From Adiantum capillus-veneris (lineage: Eukaryota; Streptophyta; Polypodiopsida; Polypodiales; Pteridaceae), in contig CM043950.1 of the NCBI GenBank assembly GCA_014529385.2, forward strand, positions 71,028,435 to 71,092,434: 64,000 nucleotides of DNA. The letters run 5' to 3'. This document shows positions 1 to 11,779 of this stretch, one piece after another; the stretch's first letter is position 1, and each line of letters starts with the position of its first letter. The translations under genes were made by a program, and so were the position numbers. The notes beneath the pieces are model-generated. The model worked only from the letters and a program-made list of their open reading frames with translations, was not told the DNA's origin and did no database searches.

Positions 1-331
1 CGATAAGCCTCGGGAGGAGAAGGGCATGTATTCACAAACCCGCAACAAACAAAAGCAACACACTATCCGGGATTGCCAAGCCGACAACCTACTGCCTGGC
101 TGTGAACATACAGAAGGTAAAATCGTTCTTTTTTGAGTTACATAATGCATGATGCATTTTATTTTTGAAGCACCAAATTTATTTAGTAGCTTTGTATGAA
201 GACAAAGAAGAAGAAGGGGCCCATCCTCTCTCAAGCACCCCTCCCTCTCTCCTACGACCAGCCTTGTCAAGGAACCAAAGAGAGATTAGTCTATGATTTC
301 CAAAAAAGATCGTGTGAAGGCAAGAAGCAAT

Positions 332-448
<117 letters not shown>

Positions 449-506
449 CCCTCTGGTATACCTAAACTCCATCATATAAAATCGATAAGAAATGCAATCA
501 CATACT

Positions 507-734
507 TGTTGGAATTAGGGTTGCAAGAAAACACACAGAGCTTGGAGAAGATGAAGGAATCTCAACGCACACAACAGAGAGTGTATTACTTAGTGTGCAA
601 TGGAAAGATAAGATAGACCTAGAGTGATGGGCTTATGTACAATGCATGGGGTAAAAACCTCCTAGTGAGGGAAAAAATGCCTCGGTGGTCCTAAGTGTGC
701 TCACATACATCACTACCAAATGTATATGGTAACA
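507..734 (-). repeat. copia 3' LTR (228 bp)
   Basis: The segment starts TGTT and ends AACA in either direction, giving the terminal inverted TG...CA expected of an LTR. On the minus strand it directly follows a purine tract at 735-745 that comes after the end of RNase H. No second copy was found in the window, so the borders rest on the terminal motif and the adjacent tract. Confidence 0.75.
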
Positions 735-745
735 AATCCCCCTTG
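735..745 (-). other. polypurine tract of copia element
   Basis: The minus strand reads AAGGGGGATTT directly before the LTR start TGTTACC. This is where plus-strand DNA synthesis is primed in LTR retrotransposons. Confidence 0.75.
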
Positions 746-809
746 GAGTGATGCGGTGAACAAGAGCTGACACATAGAGTATAGGGAAGTGCCATGCCTT
801 GAGGACATG

Positions 810-1736
810 ATCAATCCACAAAGGGAAGTAAGCCCATAGCTTTGTGGAAAGCTTCGAACTTCTCACAAGACAATGCCTTTGTGAAAAGATCTGCAAGGTT
901 TTCCTGTGTTGGCACATAAGCCAAGTTGATCTCTTCTGCAGAGATCCTCTCTCCCTAACATAGTGGTAATGCACCTCAATGTGCTTTGTGCAAGCATGAA
1001 AAACTGGGTTCCTTGCAATTTCCAATGCGTACTCAGTGTCAGTGTAGCTAGTGTTGGTAATGTCATGTCCAACACCCAAATCAGTCATAAGACGTTTGAG
1101 CCATACATACTCAATCGTAGCTGTGAGGATTTCCATGTACTCAACCTCACAACTAGAAGTGGCCACAGTAGGTTGCTTCTTTCTCAACCATGATATGCAT
1201 GATCTGCCAAGCATGAAACAAAACCACTTGTGGGATACTCAAATGTCAAAACAACTAGCCCAATATGAGTCTGAAATAGCATGTAAATCTAGAGACAATG
1301 ATCCCCCCTTGGGATAAAACAAGCCAAGATGTAAAATGCCACTCAAGCAGCAAAAAATCCTCTTGACAGCCATCCAATTCTTAGACCCTAGGCTATGCAT
1401 GAATCTGCTGACCTGTGAGACTGCAAACTGAATATCCGGCCTCGTGTTGCATACATAAATGAGATAGCCAATAGCAGTTTGGTAAAGGTAGACATCGGTA
1501 GGATCACCATCATCATGAAGACTCAATTTCAAACCTATTTCCATGGGAGTGGCAACAAGTTTGGAATCCTCAAGTTCAAACTTACATAGCAATGAACATG
1601 ACAGCAAGGACTTAACAATCTTCCACAAACACAACATCCCGTGAAACCAAGATACGCTTTGTTTGCGAATGATACAACCTATAACCTTTGATTTTAGCAC
1701 TATAACCAACAAAAATACATTTGACAGCCTTATCAT
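810..1736 (-). pseudogene. copia RT C-terminus and RNase H remnant
   Basis: The frame from 1736 begins with the usual post-integrase stretch ending near 1616. It then jumps straight to the RT C-terminal region (GYLIYVCNTRPDIQFAVSQVSRF). The RT fingers and palm, including the YVDD active site, are absent. RNase H follows from about 1214 (SSCEVEYM; YALEIARNPVFHACTKHIEVHYHYVRER) and ends near 811 after further frameshifts. The product could not reverse-transcribe. Confidence 0.85.
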
Positions 1737-1739
1737 CCA

Positions 1740-2560
1740 ATTTCCTACACTACGTTTGTGGCACCAAAGAATATGCTAAACCACCAAAAACACGCATGTG
1801 CTCAATAGAAGGCTTTCTATCATGCCATGATTCATATGGAGTCATACATTGCAAAGCTTTCATAGGACACATGTTTAGTACATAAGTGGCACACATGATG
1901 GCCTCAAGCCAAAAAGAATGTTGAAAAGTTTGACTCTTGACCATACATCATGCCATTTTTGTAAGTGACCTGTTTTTCCTCTCAGCAACACCATTTTGTT
2001 GAGGCATATAAGGCATTGTACATTGGTGTTTTCTCCCATGACTAGCCAGAAATGCATCAAATTCATGAGACATATACTCCCCCCATCGATCAGAATGGAG
2101 GGTGTCCATAATACATTTTGAGACATTTTCAGCCATAGCCAGAAATTGGTTGAAGCACATAAATACTTTGGACTTTGCTTTAAGCAGATATACCCACACA
2201 TGCCTGGAGTATCATTAATGAAAGTCACAAAGTAAAGGTAATTTCCCAAGGACGGAGTTTGCATGGGCCCGCAAACATCACTATGCCAAAGCTGCAACTT
2301 ACATGTGGCCCTAACTGAACCATCCTTTGGAAATTGCAAACATTGCATCTTACCCAAAATACAACCTTCACAAACATGTTTGATAGGTGCTTCAAGAGGC
2401 AGCAAAGAAGCAACCATATCAGATTTCTGCAAACGCAGCAAACCGGCAAAATTCAAATGCCCAAAATGTGCATGCCAAAGTTTTGCATCTGAAAAAGCCT
2501 TAGAATCCATAACTGCATTTGCAAAATTCTACCCACACTTGTCATATAATAAGTGAGCTT
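1740..2560 (-). pseudogene. copia GAG-pre-integrase and integrase core, frameshifted
   Basis: From about 2510 the minus strand encodes the pre-integrase zinc region (LWHAHFGHLN, then CEGCILGKMQ) and the start of the integrase core (WHSDVCGPMQTPSLGNYLYFVTF). A shift moves the continuation to the frame at 2199-1948 (DRWGEYMSHEFDAFLASHGR, PQQNGVAERKNRSL), which holds the second Asp and the Glu of the DDE triad. A further frame at 1944-1750 gives the integrase C-terminal part (FWLEAIMCATYVLN). Typical Ty1/copia integrase, inactivated by frameshifts. Confidence 0.87.
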
Positions 2561-2649
2561 ATACAGCCCATGACATGAAATCCCAAATGCAACGATTTCA
2601 TCACCAAAACTGAGATCATGTATTGTACATCTATCATCCACAAATTTGA

Positions 2650-3348
2650 CTACAAGACCAAGTCTAGCAAGTGAAAATACAGACAAAAGATTCTTCTTGA
2701 TCCCAGGTACATCGGTACATATAATGCATCAACAAGTGTGAAAGAACTGCCCTTTGCAGCAGTAAGCAAAATCTTTCCAACTCTCTTGATCGGATAAGAG
2801 GCATTATTGGGACAAGTGAATGAATTCCCATGAGGGACATCCTCGAGAGAGGTAAAAAAGTCAAAATGAGAGGTAATGTGCTTTGTAGCACCACTATCAA
2901 AGTACCACACTTGAGCATTTGTAGCAACTGACAAACATGCATCATGGACATTAGGATCATAAGTGCAGTCTACACTAGAATCCCATTCTCCATCAACATC
3001 AGCATCTTAGTCTCCTTTCACAGAAGACTCAACAATAGTTGCATTTGTAGTGGAACTAGCATTTCCAATGGAACAAGCCTATTTCTTCTTAGACTCTTTG
3101 GCCTTCACCTTAGGACGCTGCTTGATCAAGTGATCATTAGCTTTACAAGAATGGCAACCCATCTTCTTTTTACCCTTATCATCGGAATTCCTAGACGAAT
3201 TGTTGTCAGCAGAAGCATTAGAAATAGGTGATTTACAAGTCGCAGAAGAACCATGAGAAGTGGCTACATTGTTGTTACCACCTTTTCTTTGAACGACAAT
3301 AAAGGCATGTTCAATTTTGCACGCTGTCTAGTCCTATTTTAATAAGAA
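2650..3348 (-). pseudogene. copia gag C-terminus and protease remnant
   Basis: A retropepsin motif WYFDSGATKHIT (DSG catalytic triplet) lies near 2905-2870. Upstream at 3090-3180 in another frame is the gag zinc knuckle region with a CX2C...H pattern and Lys-rich flanks. The gag part is closely similar in sequence to 37119-37500. Homology ends near 3348 within gag, so the 5' end of the element is lost. Confidence 0.8.
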
Positions 3349-4341
3349 GATGATTGTATCTTGTCCAGATGTGGCAATTAAATACAATGAATTTAAAGTT
3401 GGATGTGATGTATTTGATAGCATGGTGTTGGGTCATGGTTACAATTTTCAAACCACCATGCATGGTTGGAAGTGGTGGCTTGCACTCTTTTGGGGTCTTA
3501 TGGACTCTATGTTTACCAATGCATGGATTATTTAGAAAGACTCCTATGAAAATTTGACACTTCTAGATTTGATTTTATGCTTCACTTGCACCAACAATTG
3601 GTAAATAATACATTCAGTCCATATGTGTGCAAGAGGCCTATGGTTAAGTGGGTGTAGAATGGAAACTTTCCTATGCGCTTGCATGATTAAGAAAGTAAGT
3701 ATTGTGTGGTGCATGCGACCAAAATAAAGAATTTCATGTCGAAGCATAAGGAGATAGAGGGATTTAAGCCCTCACGCACTAAATGGGGTTGTGGCAAACA
3801 TAAGAAAACTACGTGTGCACATGCTTGCTTGAATGATTATCATGCAAAGGCTGGCTATGCTTGAATTTTTGTATAATGGGAGGTTCTAAGTGACTAGAAG
3901 ACGTGACCTAGCACCTATGTGTAAGACCTTGTTAATTATCTATTTGGCTTATTGGTTTTATGGTCATTATCTTCTCACACCTATTATTATCTTATCGCAA
4001 GAATTTTATGGTTTTTGAGTGATGGGTGATCTTTGGCTACTTCATTTTTGACGTTCAGGTAAGTTGAACACTTCACACTTTGTGGATTGTCTTCATCTTT
4101 CCTTTTTTATGTGGCGGATGTTTTGTTTTTAGCTTCTTTTTTGGTTTATGGCTGCTCTCTTATGGCTATCACACCTACGATGAATAACTTCTAGTTTATG
4201 GTGAATGGCAGCAGGTGTTTTTGCTAGGAAATTTCTCGCCAAGGGTTTGTTACCGGGTTTTCCTTACAAGTTGTTTCTAGATTTTTCTATGGCTACCAAG
4301 AATTTCTCACCACAAATCACAAGTTGTTATTAATGGCTTTT
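3349..4341. other. spacer without recognisable gene
   Basis: Only short, unrelated open frames. From about 4200 the sequence carries degenerate copies of a motif around AATTTCTCGCCAAG, also found at 6990-7636 and 16902-17110, so this may be an old diverged repeat. Confidence 0.5.
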
Positions 4342-5182
4342 ATGGTGAGGCGGTCCGGGGCGGGAAACAAGAGAGGCGACCTCTAAACACCCCTCAAGGC
4401 TCCCGTGCTGCTCAATTGGGGCTGGGGCAACCACAAGCACAACACAACAACAAACCCACAGCCAAACCCAAACAAGATAGGGGCACCACCTAGTTATGGT
4501 ATGCGAACTAGGACGCAAGAGAGATTTTGGCACAACCAAGAAGATGCACCACACAACACACACAAACAACCTCACACCAAGACACACACAAACTGGACCA
4601 GAGAGAGCTAGAGCAAAGGGAAGAGAGAGAGAAAAGGATCTTGCGTAATACCTTATTTGTGACTTGCAAATGGAGATGGTTCGTTATGATGCTATCGTAG
4701 AACTTGTACAAAACTCACTCAATGCTTAGTGATTGCTAAACATTGCCGAAACACACACACACTGTCTTAGGGTGTGGGAGACCTCTCACCACAGTACCCT
4801 CTTACAATGGACACAAAACTGGCAATGAAAAACACACTAAAAAACTTTCTAAAATCAAGATCAACCGATAAAAACTCAAAATACACAAGTCACCTTGAAT
4901 TCACCAGACCGTATTGCACAAATGGAAGGACGAAGATTTGAACGTCGAATCACGCCTTTGATGCACCAAACCTCAATTTATTGATGATGAAGGAGCATGT
5001 ACAATAGTGGTTTTGAGATTTGTGGAACTCACGCTCTCTCACTTGCAATGTGTAGCTTGAAGGCTTCTCTCACACCAAGAGTGAAGCTCACAAGTGGTTG
5101 CTACACCTAAGTCTCTCCTCACGCATAGAGTGTTGGGGTGCTATGTCAGATGTTGGAGGTTGTTTTACAAGAAGGAGAGGGG

Positions 5183-5194
5183 CCTATTTATAGG
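5183..5194 (-). promoter_or_regulatory. TATA box of solo LTR A
   Basis: The minus strand reads CTATAAATAGGC about 350 bases into the LTR. The aligned site in copy B near 36250 is decayed (CTTATGAATAGG). The poly(A) signal AATAAA lies at 4977-4982 (minus), as expected for an LTR. Confidence 0.65.
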
Positions 5195-5373
5195 TTGGAG
5201 ACCCCTCATTAAGATTATTGGAAATCCTAATTTACAAGCTAACAAATCAGGATTATGATTTTTTTGAATATCAAAACATTGCGGGCCTTCTTTGTCTGCT
5301 TGAGTCATGGGTGTGGGCTCAAAAGAGAGCATTATTGATGGTAGATAAGGTGAAAGTAAGTTTTAAGGAAGGG

Positions 5374-5374
<1 letters not shown>

Positions 5375-5424
<50 letters not shown>
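5375..5424. repeat. (GA)n microsatellite inside LTR A
   Basis: About 50 bases of GA; on the sense (minus) strand of the LTR this is CT. A CT tract of similar length occupies the same place in copy B at 36033-36074. Confidence 0.95.
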
Positions 5425-5426
<2 letters not shown>

Positions 5427-5536
5427 ACTATACATGTCTTGAGGTGAGGTGTCTTTTATGGTTAGGTCAATGCTATTTTGTGTTAGTATGTTAGTCGTTA
5501 GTAATCACTAGAAAGTTAATGTTACATTTACAATGG

Positions 5537-6989
5537 GTAGAGTGAGTTGATTTGATGAAGGAAGAGGGGTGAATTAAAATAGAATCATTGAGATGGTGAA
5601 GCTTTGAAGAAGCTTGAACTCACCCTTGTGTAGATTGTGGAAAAAATGACCGCTGGTCTTCTTCTTCTTCTTCGCTTCTTTACGCCGCTGCCACGGTTGA
5701 CCACCACGATGAAAAGAGGATTTGTTGATGAAAAATCCTCAATTTGCAGAAGTTATCATGGTTAAGATGCTGAATTTTAGATATTTTAGGAGAGGTAAAT
5801 TAAATTGTAACATAGAAGCAATAGAGAGAGACATGGATCGAGAGGGTGTATGTACGTAGAGGTTCATAAAAGAACTATAGGGATGAGAGAGAAGGGTAAT
5901 GGTGAAGAGGGTGGGAGAAGCCATGGAAATTGCAGGTTTGAGTGAGGGAAGGAGAGGGAGGGATGTGTAAGAGTGAGTAGGTGTGTGGAAGGGTGAGAGA
6001 AGACTAAGGGCTACTTGTGAGAAAAGTGGGTAGACTGGGGTCCACTCAAAAAATTATAGTTCACCTCTGGTAGCTCCAAAAATCATGAAAAAATTTGAGG
6101 TGATTATTCAGAGCGTGGGCTACATTTTCTCTTTTGACCACCGCTCCAAATTCGGAGTGGAGATAGGTGCCAAAATTCTCACCAAAAAGCCTGTTTTTTA
6201 TGCCTGCAAAAGTCTTTTAGTGGCCCCCTCCTTTGTTGAATTTGTACAATGCATTCAAGAGTGAGCCCCTCCTTTGTCATATTATAATACAAAGCATTTA
6301 AGTTGCCCTTGACCCATGCATGGAGGAGGATTATTGGTGAAATAAGAAATATATACATGGTGGGACTAGTGTATGGACTATTCATGGACTTTAGCTCAAT
6401 GAGCACATGGTGTTAGAATAATGAGTAAAAATAATAATAAAAATATGGAGGAGTTATGGATATGGAAAGATATTGGAATCATATGATATGGTCCCTCCTT
6501 GAATTATTTTGGGTGAAAGAGGAAAGGGTATGCAAGTAAATAATATAATAAAAGTAACCAATGAGTAGAAATCAATTTTTTGTTTTCACGAGGGTGAGGG
6601 TGAAAATGTGGGAGTGATTTTTATAAAGGAAAAATATGAGGTTAGAGTATGTACATATTGGCAAAAAATATAATTATGGTGTAAGAGGATGAAAGAAGGT
6701 GTACATAGGTTTAATAAAACACACACCTAAGTAGAAATATTTAAATAAAATACCAAAATAATTATAAAAAATCCCTATATTTAGGCCATATATACAATGA
6801 AATATTTACACACAAAGAGGCCATAATATACTTTTATTTTTTTATTTTTTTTTATTTTTTTTGGCTCACCTAGCCCAGTGACTAGCTAGCTGAGGGTTTT
6901 TAAGAAGATATGGGAAAAGCCCCCTAACTCACACACGCCTATGTACAGTGAAATGGTAGGGATAGCCATAGTGTTTGGGTGAATTTGGT
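5537..6989. other. AT-rich spacer without recognisable gene
   Basis: No open frame resembles a protein family I know. Composition is AT-rich with T runs around 6829-6861. Nothing else supportable. Confidence 0.5.
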
Positions 6990-7636
6990 AGGGTGGAGTA
7001 ATCTAGTATGGCAATTATGGAGAGCCGAAAAACGGCTATCAATGGTAGGTATAAATCTATTTTTAATGCCATGTGGTTTTCCAAGAAAGTGGTTTGCTAG
7101 GTGTTTTGCAAGTGGTTTGCCAAAAAAGTGATCGCGATGATTCATGGTTTACAGCTTCATTGATTCATGGATCATGGCGAGTTTTAATGGTTTACGGATT
7201 GAAGCCATAATCTTGCAAGCTATTATTCTAAGAGTAGTTTGCCTGGCAATTGGTTTGTTGGGCAAGTTTATGGTACTAGGAATTTCTCACTAGACATTTC
7301 TCGCAAGGCATTTTCTTGCAAGTTATTTTAGCCATTTATTCTTGCAAGTGTGGTTTGCTTGGTGAGTTTATTGATTGTAAGGTGCTTGGAAAGTGATTTT
7401 CCAAAAAAGTGATTTCAATGAATCATGGTTACTGTTGATTTTTATGTCTAGCAGCCATAAAATTTTGAGCTATTCTTGCATAAAGTGGTTTGCCTAGCGA
7501 GTATTTTGTCAAGAAAGGTTATGGTTACCAAGAATTTCTTGCCATCAATAGTTATTTTCGCCAGTTATTCTTGCAAGTGTGGTTTTCTTGGCAATCTGTT
7601 TGCAAGGCAAGTGTATGGGTTGTGTGGTGTTTATGC
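6990..7636. repeat. degenerate short-motif repeat region (target of Tat element)
   Basis: Phrases such as TTGCAAGTGTGGTTTGC, CAAAAAAGTGAT and AATTTCTCGCC/ACT recur irregularly. The same type of sequence resumes at 16902 after the Tat element, showing that the element inserted into this block. Confidence 0.6.
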
Positions 7637-8468
7637 TGATGGGGCTTTTCACAAGCAAAGCTCCCATACCCCTCTTCTCTCGTCCCCACCCCATGAAAAC
7701 CCCCTCTTAGGGAGGGAGTGATAAAAGGCATTGGAAAAAAGTAAGAAAAAAAAAAGTATGATTATGTAAATATATGAGAAAGGTAAAATAGGCCACCTCA
7801 TGCCTGCGGGGCAGCCCATCCCCACCTTGCCTCCTTTTTCTTCACTGTTGCCCCGCCGTGTGTCCTTTTTCCTCTCCTCCACTCAAAAGGTCAACCCCCT
7901 CTCTCTTCCCCTTGTCCTTTCTCCTTTCTCTCTCCCCTCAAGCTACCCCACCTCTCACCAATAATGCATTCTAACTCACCAATAATGCACCCTAACTCAC
8001 ATGCAACTTACCCTATCTTCCAAATAGTATACCCCACCCCCCCTTTCTCTCTCCTATCATATCCCATGACCCAAATACCCCCCTCTCTCTCTAAAGGGCG
8101 CCATGTTTCTTGTCTTGTAGCTAAATAACCTCCCCCACACTCACACACACTCAATTTCATTGAAAAAGGTGCCCACAGACCCATCCCCACCCGGTGGTTA
8201 CCTGATTTTTCTTGTCTTCACACACATCTGCACACAGATTCACCTCTGAACGCACTCCCCTCTATCCCTTCTTGTAATTACTTTAGTCTCCATGTCACCT
8301 CTCACTTTTTTTTCATCAACCCATCTCTCTCTCTTAGTCTCTCTCTCATGAGACTGCTGTTCTGGCACATATACACACAGCCAGACAAGTGGGGCCCACA
8401 GTCACATGGCCTATGTAGATAATGATTTCTTCATTTCTAAATTCTATAATTTCTCCCCCCTCGTCCCC

Positions 8469-8476
8469 TATATAAA
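8469..8476 (+). promoter_or_regulatory. TATA box in 5' LTR
   Basis: TATATAAA within CCCCTATATAAAGAGG, conserved in the 3' LTR at 16176-16183. The poly(A) signal AATAAA follows about 310 bases downstream (8780-8785), so transcription probably starts near 8500. Confidence 0.75.
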
Positions 8477-8950
8477 GAGGGGTCACTATCACACCTAAGA
8501 CACACACAACATCACCAAAGAACACACTATGCACTGCGTGTGCCTAGTGCACACACACACACCCACACCATCACCATCACCGCAATCACCATGCTTGTCT
8601 TGAGCATGACCTCTACACCCTTGGCTATGGAAGATGAAGGGAAACTAAATGAAGGATGATGGCCATAACCCTCGTGCGAGTCTTCGCCATCAACTCCCAC
8701 CTATCCGCCGTGTGCTCTACTACTCTCTCCCTTCTCATTCCCCTACCCTATGCTCCCCATTTCATCGCCTTATTCTCTAAATAAAGCTTGAGGTTTTGTG
8801 AGTATGTTTTCTTGCAATGTTTTGCCCATGTGAGGTGTGCGGAATCGCCACCTAGTTTTGTGTTTGGAGTGAGCTTGTGTATGTGTGAAGGGTGTACGGA
8901 TTCGCCATCATTTTGTGGTGCCTAAGTACTAAGCCGCTATACCCCCTCCC

Positions 8951-8953
<3 letters not shown>

Positions 8954-8984
<31 letters not shown>
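8954..8984. repeat. (CT)n microsatellite in 5' LTR
   Basis: A CT run of about 31 bases; the copy in the 3' LTR (16661-16689) is about 2 bases shorter. Confidence 0.95.
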
Positions 8985-8987
<3 letters not shown>

Positions 8988-9198
8988 TGATCTCATTCCC
9001 TTTTCTCTTCATCATTACTCCGAAGCATCCATCTCTCTTGGATGAAAACTTTGTTATGGTGGTGTGTTGTTTGCGTCCTAGCCACTGAAGCTAGGTGGTG
9101 CCCCTGTTTGCTTTACCATGACAGGCTCGAGGCACGCCATTCGGTCCCCGGTGTTTTAGAGGACGTCGGGGTTCGGGGTTCGCTTTGCTCCCGTCATT

Positions 9199-9216
9199 TG
9201 GTGCCCCCACTGAGGA
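9199..9216 (+). other. primer binding site of Tat element
   Basis: TGGTGCCCCCACTGAGGA starts two bases after the LTR end. The TGG start pairs with a tRNA CCA terminus. I cannot name the tRNA with confidence. Confidence 0.7.
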
Positions 9217-10057
9217 TCTTTTCATGAAACCCTTCAGTTTACAAGACTGAAACCCCTAAACTATTGTGAATGGATGAATGGCTAGTAGGATTTGCTAATT
9301 GGACGACAGAAGAAGAAGAGCTCCAAGCACAACTAGACAAACTCCGCATCTCCATCGAAGCTCAAGTGCCAGGCGTAACGGTAATCGATTTGCAGTGGGA
9401 GAGTCAACCAACACGCCAAACCCAGTGGATATACATAGGCCGAGTGCCAAGAAGAAGAAGAAGGAGAAGGTCGAAACCATGTCCTCAACCTACACCCAAC
9501 CCATAACAACAAAATGGAAGGAGTGCTGCACAATAGAGAATCAATACTATTATACTTTGAGAATCGGGTAACTCAAGTCACCGAGGTAATTATCACAGTC
9601 AGTTTTCAAGTCGCACCTGATGTTGCAGCACAGATAACGAAAGCATTGGCTCACACTCTCACTAGAGAAACTAGGGATCTACTGAGTTTGTTTCAGGAAA
9701 GAACACCACCCCCTCCCACAAGCTTGGACAGTGACTAAGCACCTCTAAGCTTCACATGAATCAGTACAACCTACCTCAAGATAGATCACACATACCAACA
9801 CGTGTACGCTCAATCAAGGTAATACTGGACTTGAAGGCTCATTACCAGCACGTCATTGACACCATGCTGGGTGGGGAGCGGTTTTTTGAGGTTCTGGCAT
9901 CAGATCAACCATTTGTCTTACCTTTGGTACAAGGCAATGTACCGTTTGAAGTTTTAATCTATGTCCTAGTATAAGAGGGTATACATGCCTCCTTGTAAAG
10001 AAGAAAAAAACTTTTGCAAGTTAAGCAGTGTGTCTTTCTAGCTCTCTCTCAGTGATC
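9217..10057 (+). other. Tat leader region with short open frames
   Basis: The 840 bases between PBS and gag hold several short frames, the largest at 9270-9506 (78 codons, ATG start, ending in an Arg-rich stretch). None resembles a known protein, so they are treated as untranslated leader. A short upstream frame with regulatory effect cannot be excluded. Confidence 0.4.
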
Positions 10058-11230
10058 ATGGCAAGTGTAGCATTTCCAACATTTAAAGGAAAGAAGGGGG
10101 AGGATTTGGTAACAGACTTCCTAGACGACTTTGAAGTAGCATGTGTAGTGAGCAACAAAGATACGGATGAATCTCGGGTTAGAATCTTTAAGCATCTCAT
10201 GAAGCTAGAAGCTAGATCATGGTACAATGCACTTCCAGAAGCAACCAAGGATGACTAGGAACCCTTAAAAACCTCTTTTAAGAGGCGCTTTGGGGGAGGT
10301 ACCACTTCAGAAAAGTTGTGGGACAAGTTGAGAGACTTGAAGCAGGAGGGTATTTTAGAATATGCCACCTATGAGTCCAAATTTGTGGATTTGTGGGAAC
10401 GGTGGGTTGAGTCACTGGCAAGGGGGGAAGCCGCACCCGATTTCCTAAAAAAAGATCGGTTCACGCATGGCTTATGGCCGCTTCTCAAGGAAAAGGTGAA
10501 AGGTAGATTCCCGGCTATGTACGAGTTAGCCATTGAGATTGCTCGCCTTAAGGACAAGAAGCTGCGAATGAAAGCCAAAGAAACCGAGTCAATAGAAGCA
10601 GGAACATCGCGTCGACTAGCAACCACGACAACCACCATTCCACCACCACCACCGGCTCTTGGGGTAAGAGATGACCAACAAGATATGTTGGCCCATATTA
10701 CTGACCAAATGCAGAATTTGTCTGTCCACTTAATACAGCAAGGGAGGAGTCAAGAAAGAGATCAAGACCCTGGAAGAGCATGACAACAAAACAGGGAGTA
10801 TCATTGCTACAACTGCGGAGAAGACGGTCACGGTATGTACTACTGTCCCAAACCACGACAAAACTGTAATAGAGGAGGTAGGAGGAACCAATTGTCACCC
10901 CCTAGAGAAAGAACACCCCCACCCCGAGCACCACCCCCACCAACACAAATTCTATGTCCACCCCAGACACCACTACAAGCATCCATTCCACCTCTTCCAC
11001 CAGCCCCACCACCTGATCGCCCTGTAAACATCATAAGGCTAGAAGAGAAAGGAAAAGCTGTAGTAGTGGATCCACCCAGAGCAAAGGAGAGGGACAAGGG
11101 TAAGGAGAAGGTAACCTTTTTAGAACCACTTGAAGCCATGACTGTGAAAAGAGCTAGGAGGGAGAAAGTTACACAATCAGATGATGAGAGAAGAATGAGA
11201 GGAGAAACTAGCAAGAGGCCATCCAGGCCA
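10058..11230 (+). pseudogene. Tat gag polyprotein, with in-frame stops
   Basis: The first credible start is the ATG at 10058 (MASVAFPTFKG). The capsid region holds the retrotransposon-gag pattern (ARSWYNALPEATKDD, then LRDLKQEGILEYATYESKFVDLW). A CCHC zinc knuckle, CYNCGEDGHGMYYC, is at 10805-10846, followed by a Pro-rich linker and a charged region. In-frame stops TAG 10256-10258 and TGA 10781-10783 interrupt an otherwise continuous frame shared with pol. Gag would form the virus-like particle and bind element RNA. Confidence 0.9.
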
Positions 11231-11429
11231 CGACGAAAATTGGGCATCACCAACTTCCATCTAGGGGAAAGTTCTAAGCCCTATGATCTAACATTGGATG
11301 TGGCAGAGCAAGGACCGAAGATTACATGGCCACAACTACTACATCTTGTACCTAAAGTAAGGCGACAATGGTCTAAAATGGTAAGTACAAGACGCTCCAA
11401 AACAAAGGTAGCCAGAGCAATTACGGGAT

Positions 11430-11779
11430 GCAACATGGATGACATCCTTCCAATTGTCGACGTAAACATAAAAGGAAAGAGGGTTGGAAACACCTACATT
11501 GATGGAGGTGCACAAATCTGTGTAATGAGCGAAGCTATGATGCTTTGATTATGGCTCGAGGTTGACAGGCCTTCTCCATGCAAGGCAAAGATGACAAACA
11601 ACGCAAAAGTAAAGTGTGTGGGTGTGGTAAGTGCTGTAAAAATAAAAGCTTTGAACACTGAGGTAGAGGTAGATGTTTTTGTAATGCCTACTAAGGGGGA
11701 AGGCTATCCACTAATCTTGGGAAGGCCATGGTTGATGGCCATGAAGACAAAACAGGACTGAGGTACTGGCCTTCTACGC
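11430..11779 (+). pseudogene. Tat aspartic protease domain
   Basis: The retropepsin core reads IDGGAQICVMS, with catalytic Asp-Gly-Gly at 11501-11509, and ends in the hydrophobic-LGRPWL motif at 11711-11734. The domain would mature Gag-Pol. In-frame TGA codons at 11546-11548 and 11759-11761 break it; both fit mutated Trp codons. Confidence 0.85.

Larger units (their letters stand above)
507..3348 (-). mobile_element. Ty1/copia retrotransposon, 5'-truncated and decayed
   Basis: Reading the minus strand from 3348 down to 507, gag zinc knuckle, DSG protease, GAG-pre-integrase, integrase, the end of reverse transcriptase, RNase H, polypurine tract and 3' LTR follow in the Ty1/copia order (integrase before RT). 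There is no 5' LTR: the gag homology shared with the fragment at 37119-37796 stops near 3348. Several frameshifts, and a deletion removes most of RT. It is a dead remnant. Confidence 0.88.
4346..5532 (-). mobile_element. solo LTR, family A/B (copy A)
   Basis: A 1,187-bp segment whose reverse complement matches 35915-37118 along its length. On the minus strand it starts TGTAAATG and ends CCTCA, and is flanked by ATGG at 4342-4345 and 5533-5536, a 4-bp target duplication. On the minus strand it has a TATA box (5183-5194), then AATAAA, matching U3-R order. No coding region is attached, so it looks like a solo LTR left by recombination. Confidence 0.8.
7637..9196 (+). repeat. Tat element 5' LTR
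   Basis: Begins TGATGGGG and ends CCCGTCA; nearly identical to 15342-16901. It holds a TATA box (8469-8476), AATAAA (8780-8785) and a CT microsatellite (8954-8984), giving a U3-R-U5 layout for plus-strand transcription. Confidence 0.96.

Noticed and set aside
5218-5442. 74-codon plus-strand frame ending in Arg-Glu repeats
   Set aside because: Extends through the GA tract of the solo LTR; no coding features.
8551-8600. CACCATCACC run suggesting a His-rich peptide
   Set aside because: LTR U5/R sequence of simple composition, present identically in both Tat LTRs; no surrounding frame.
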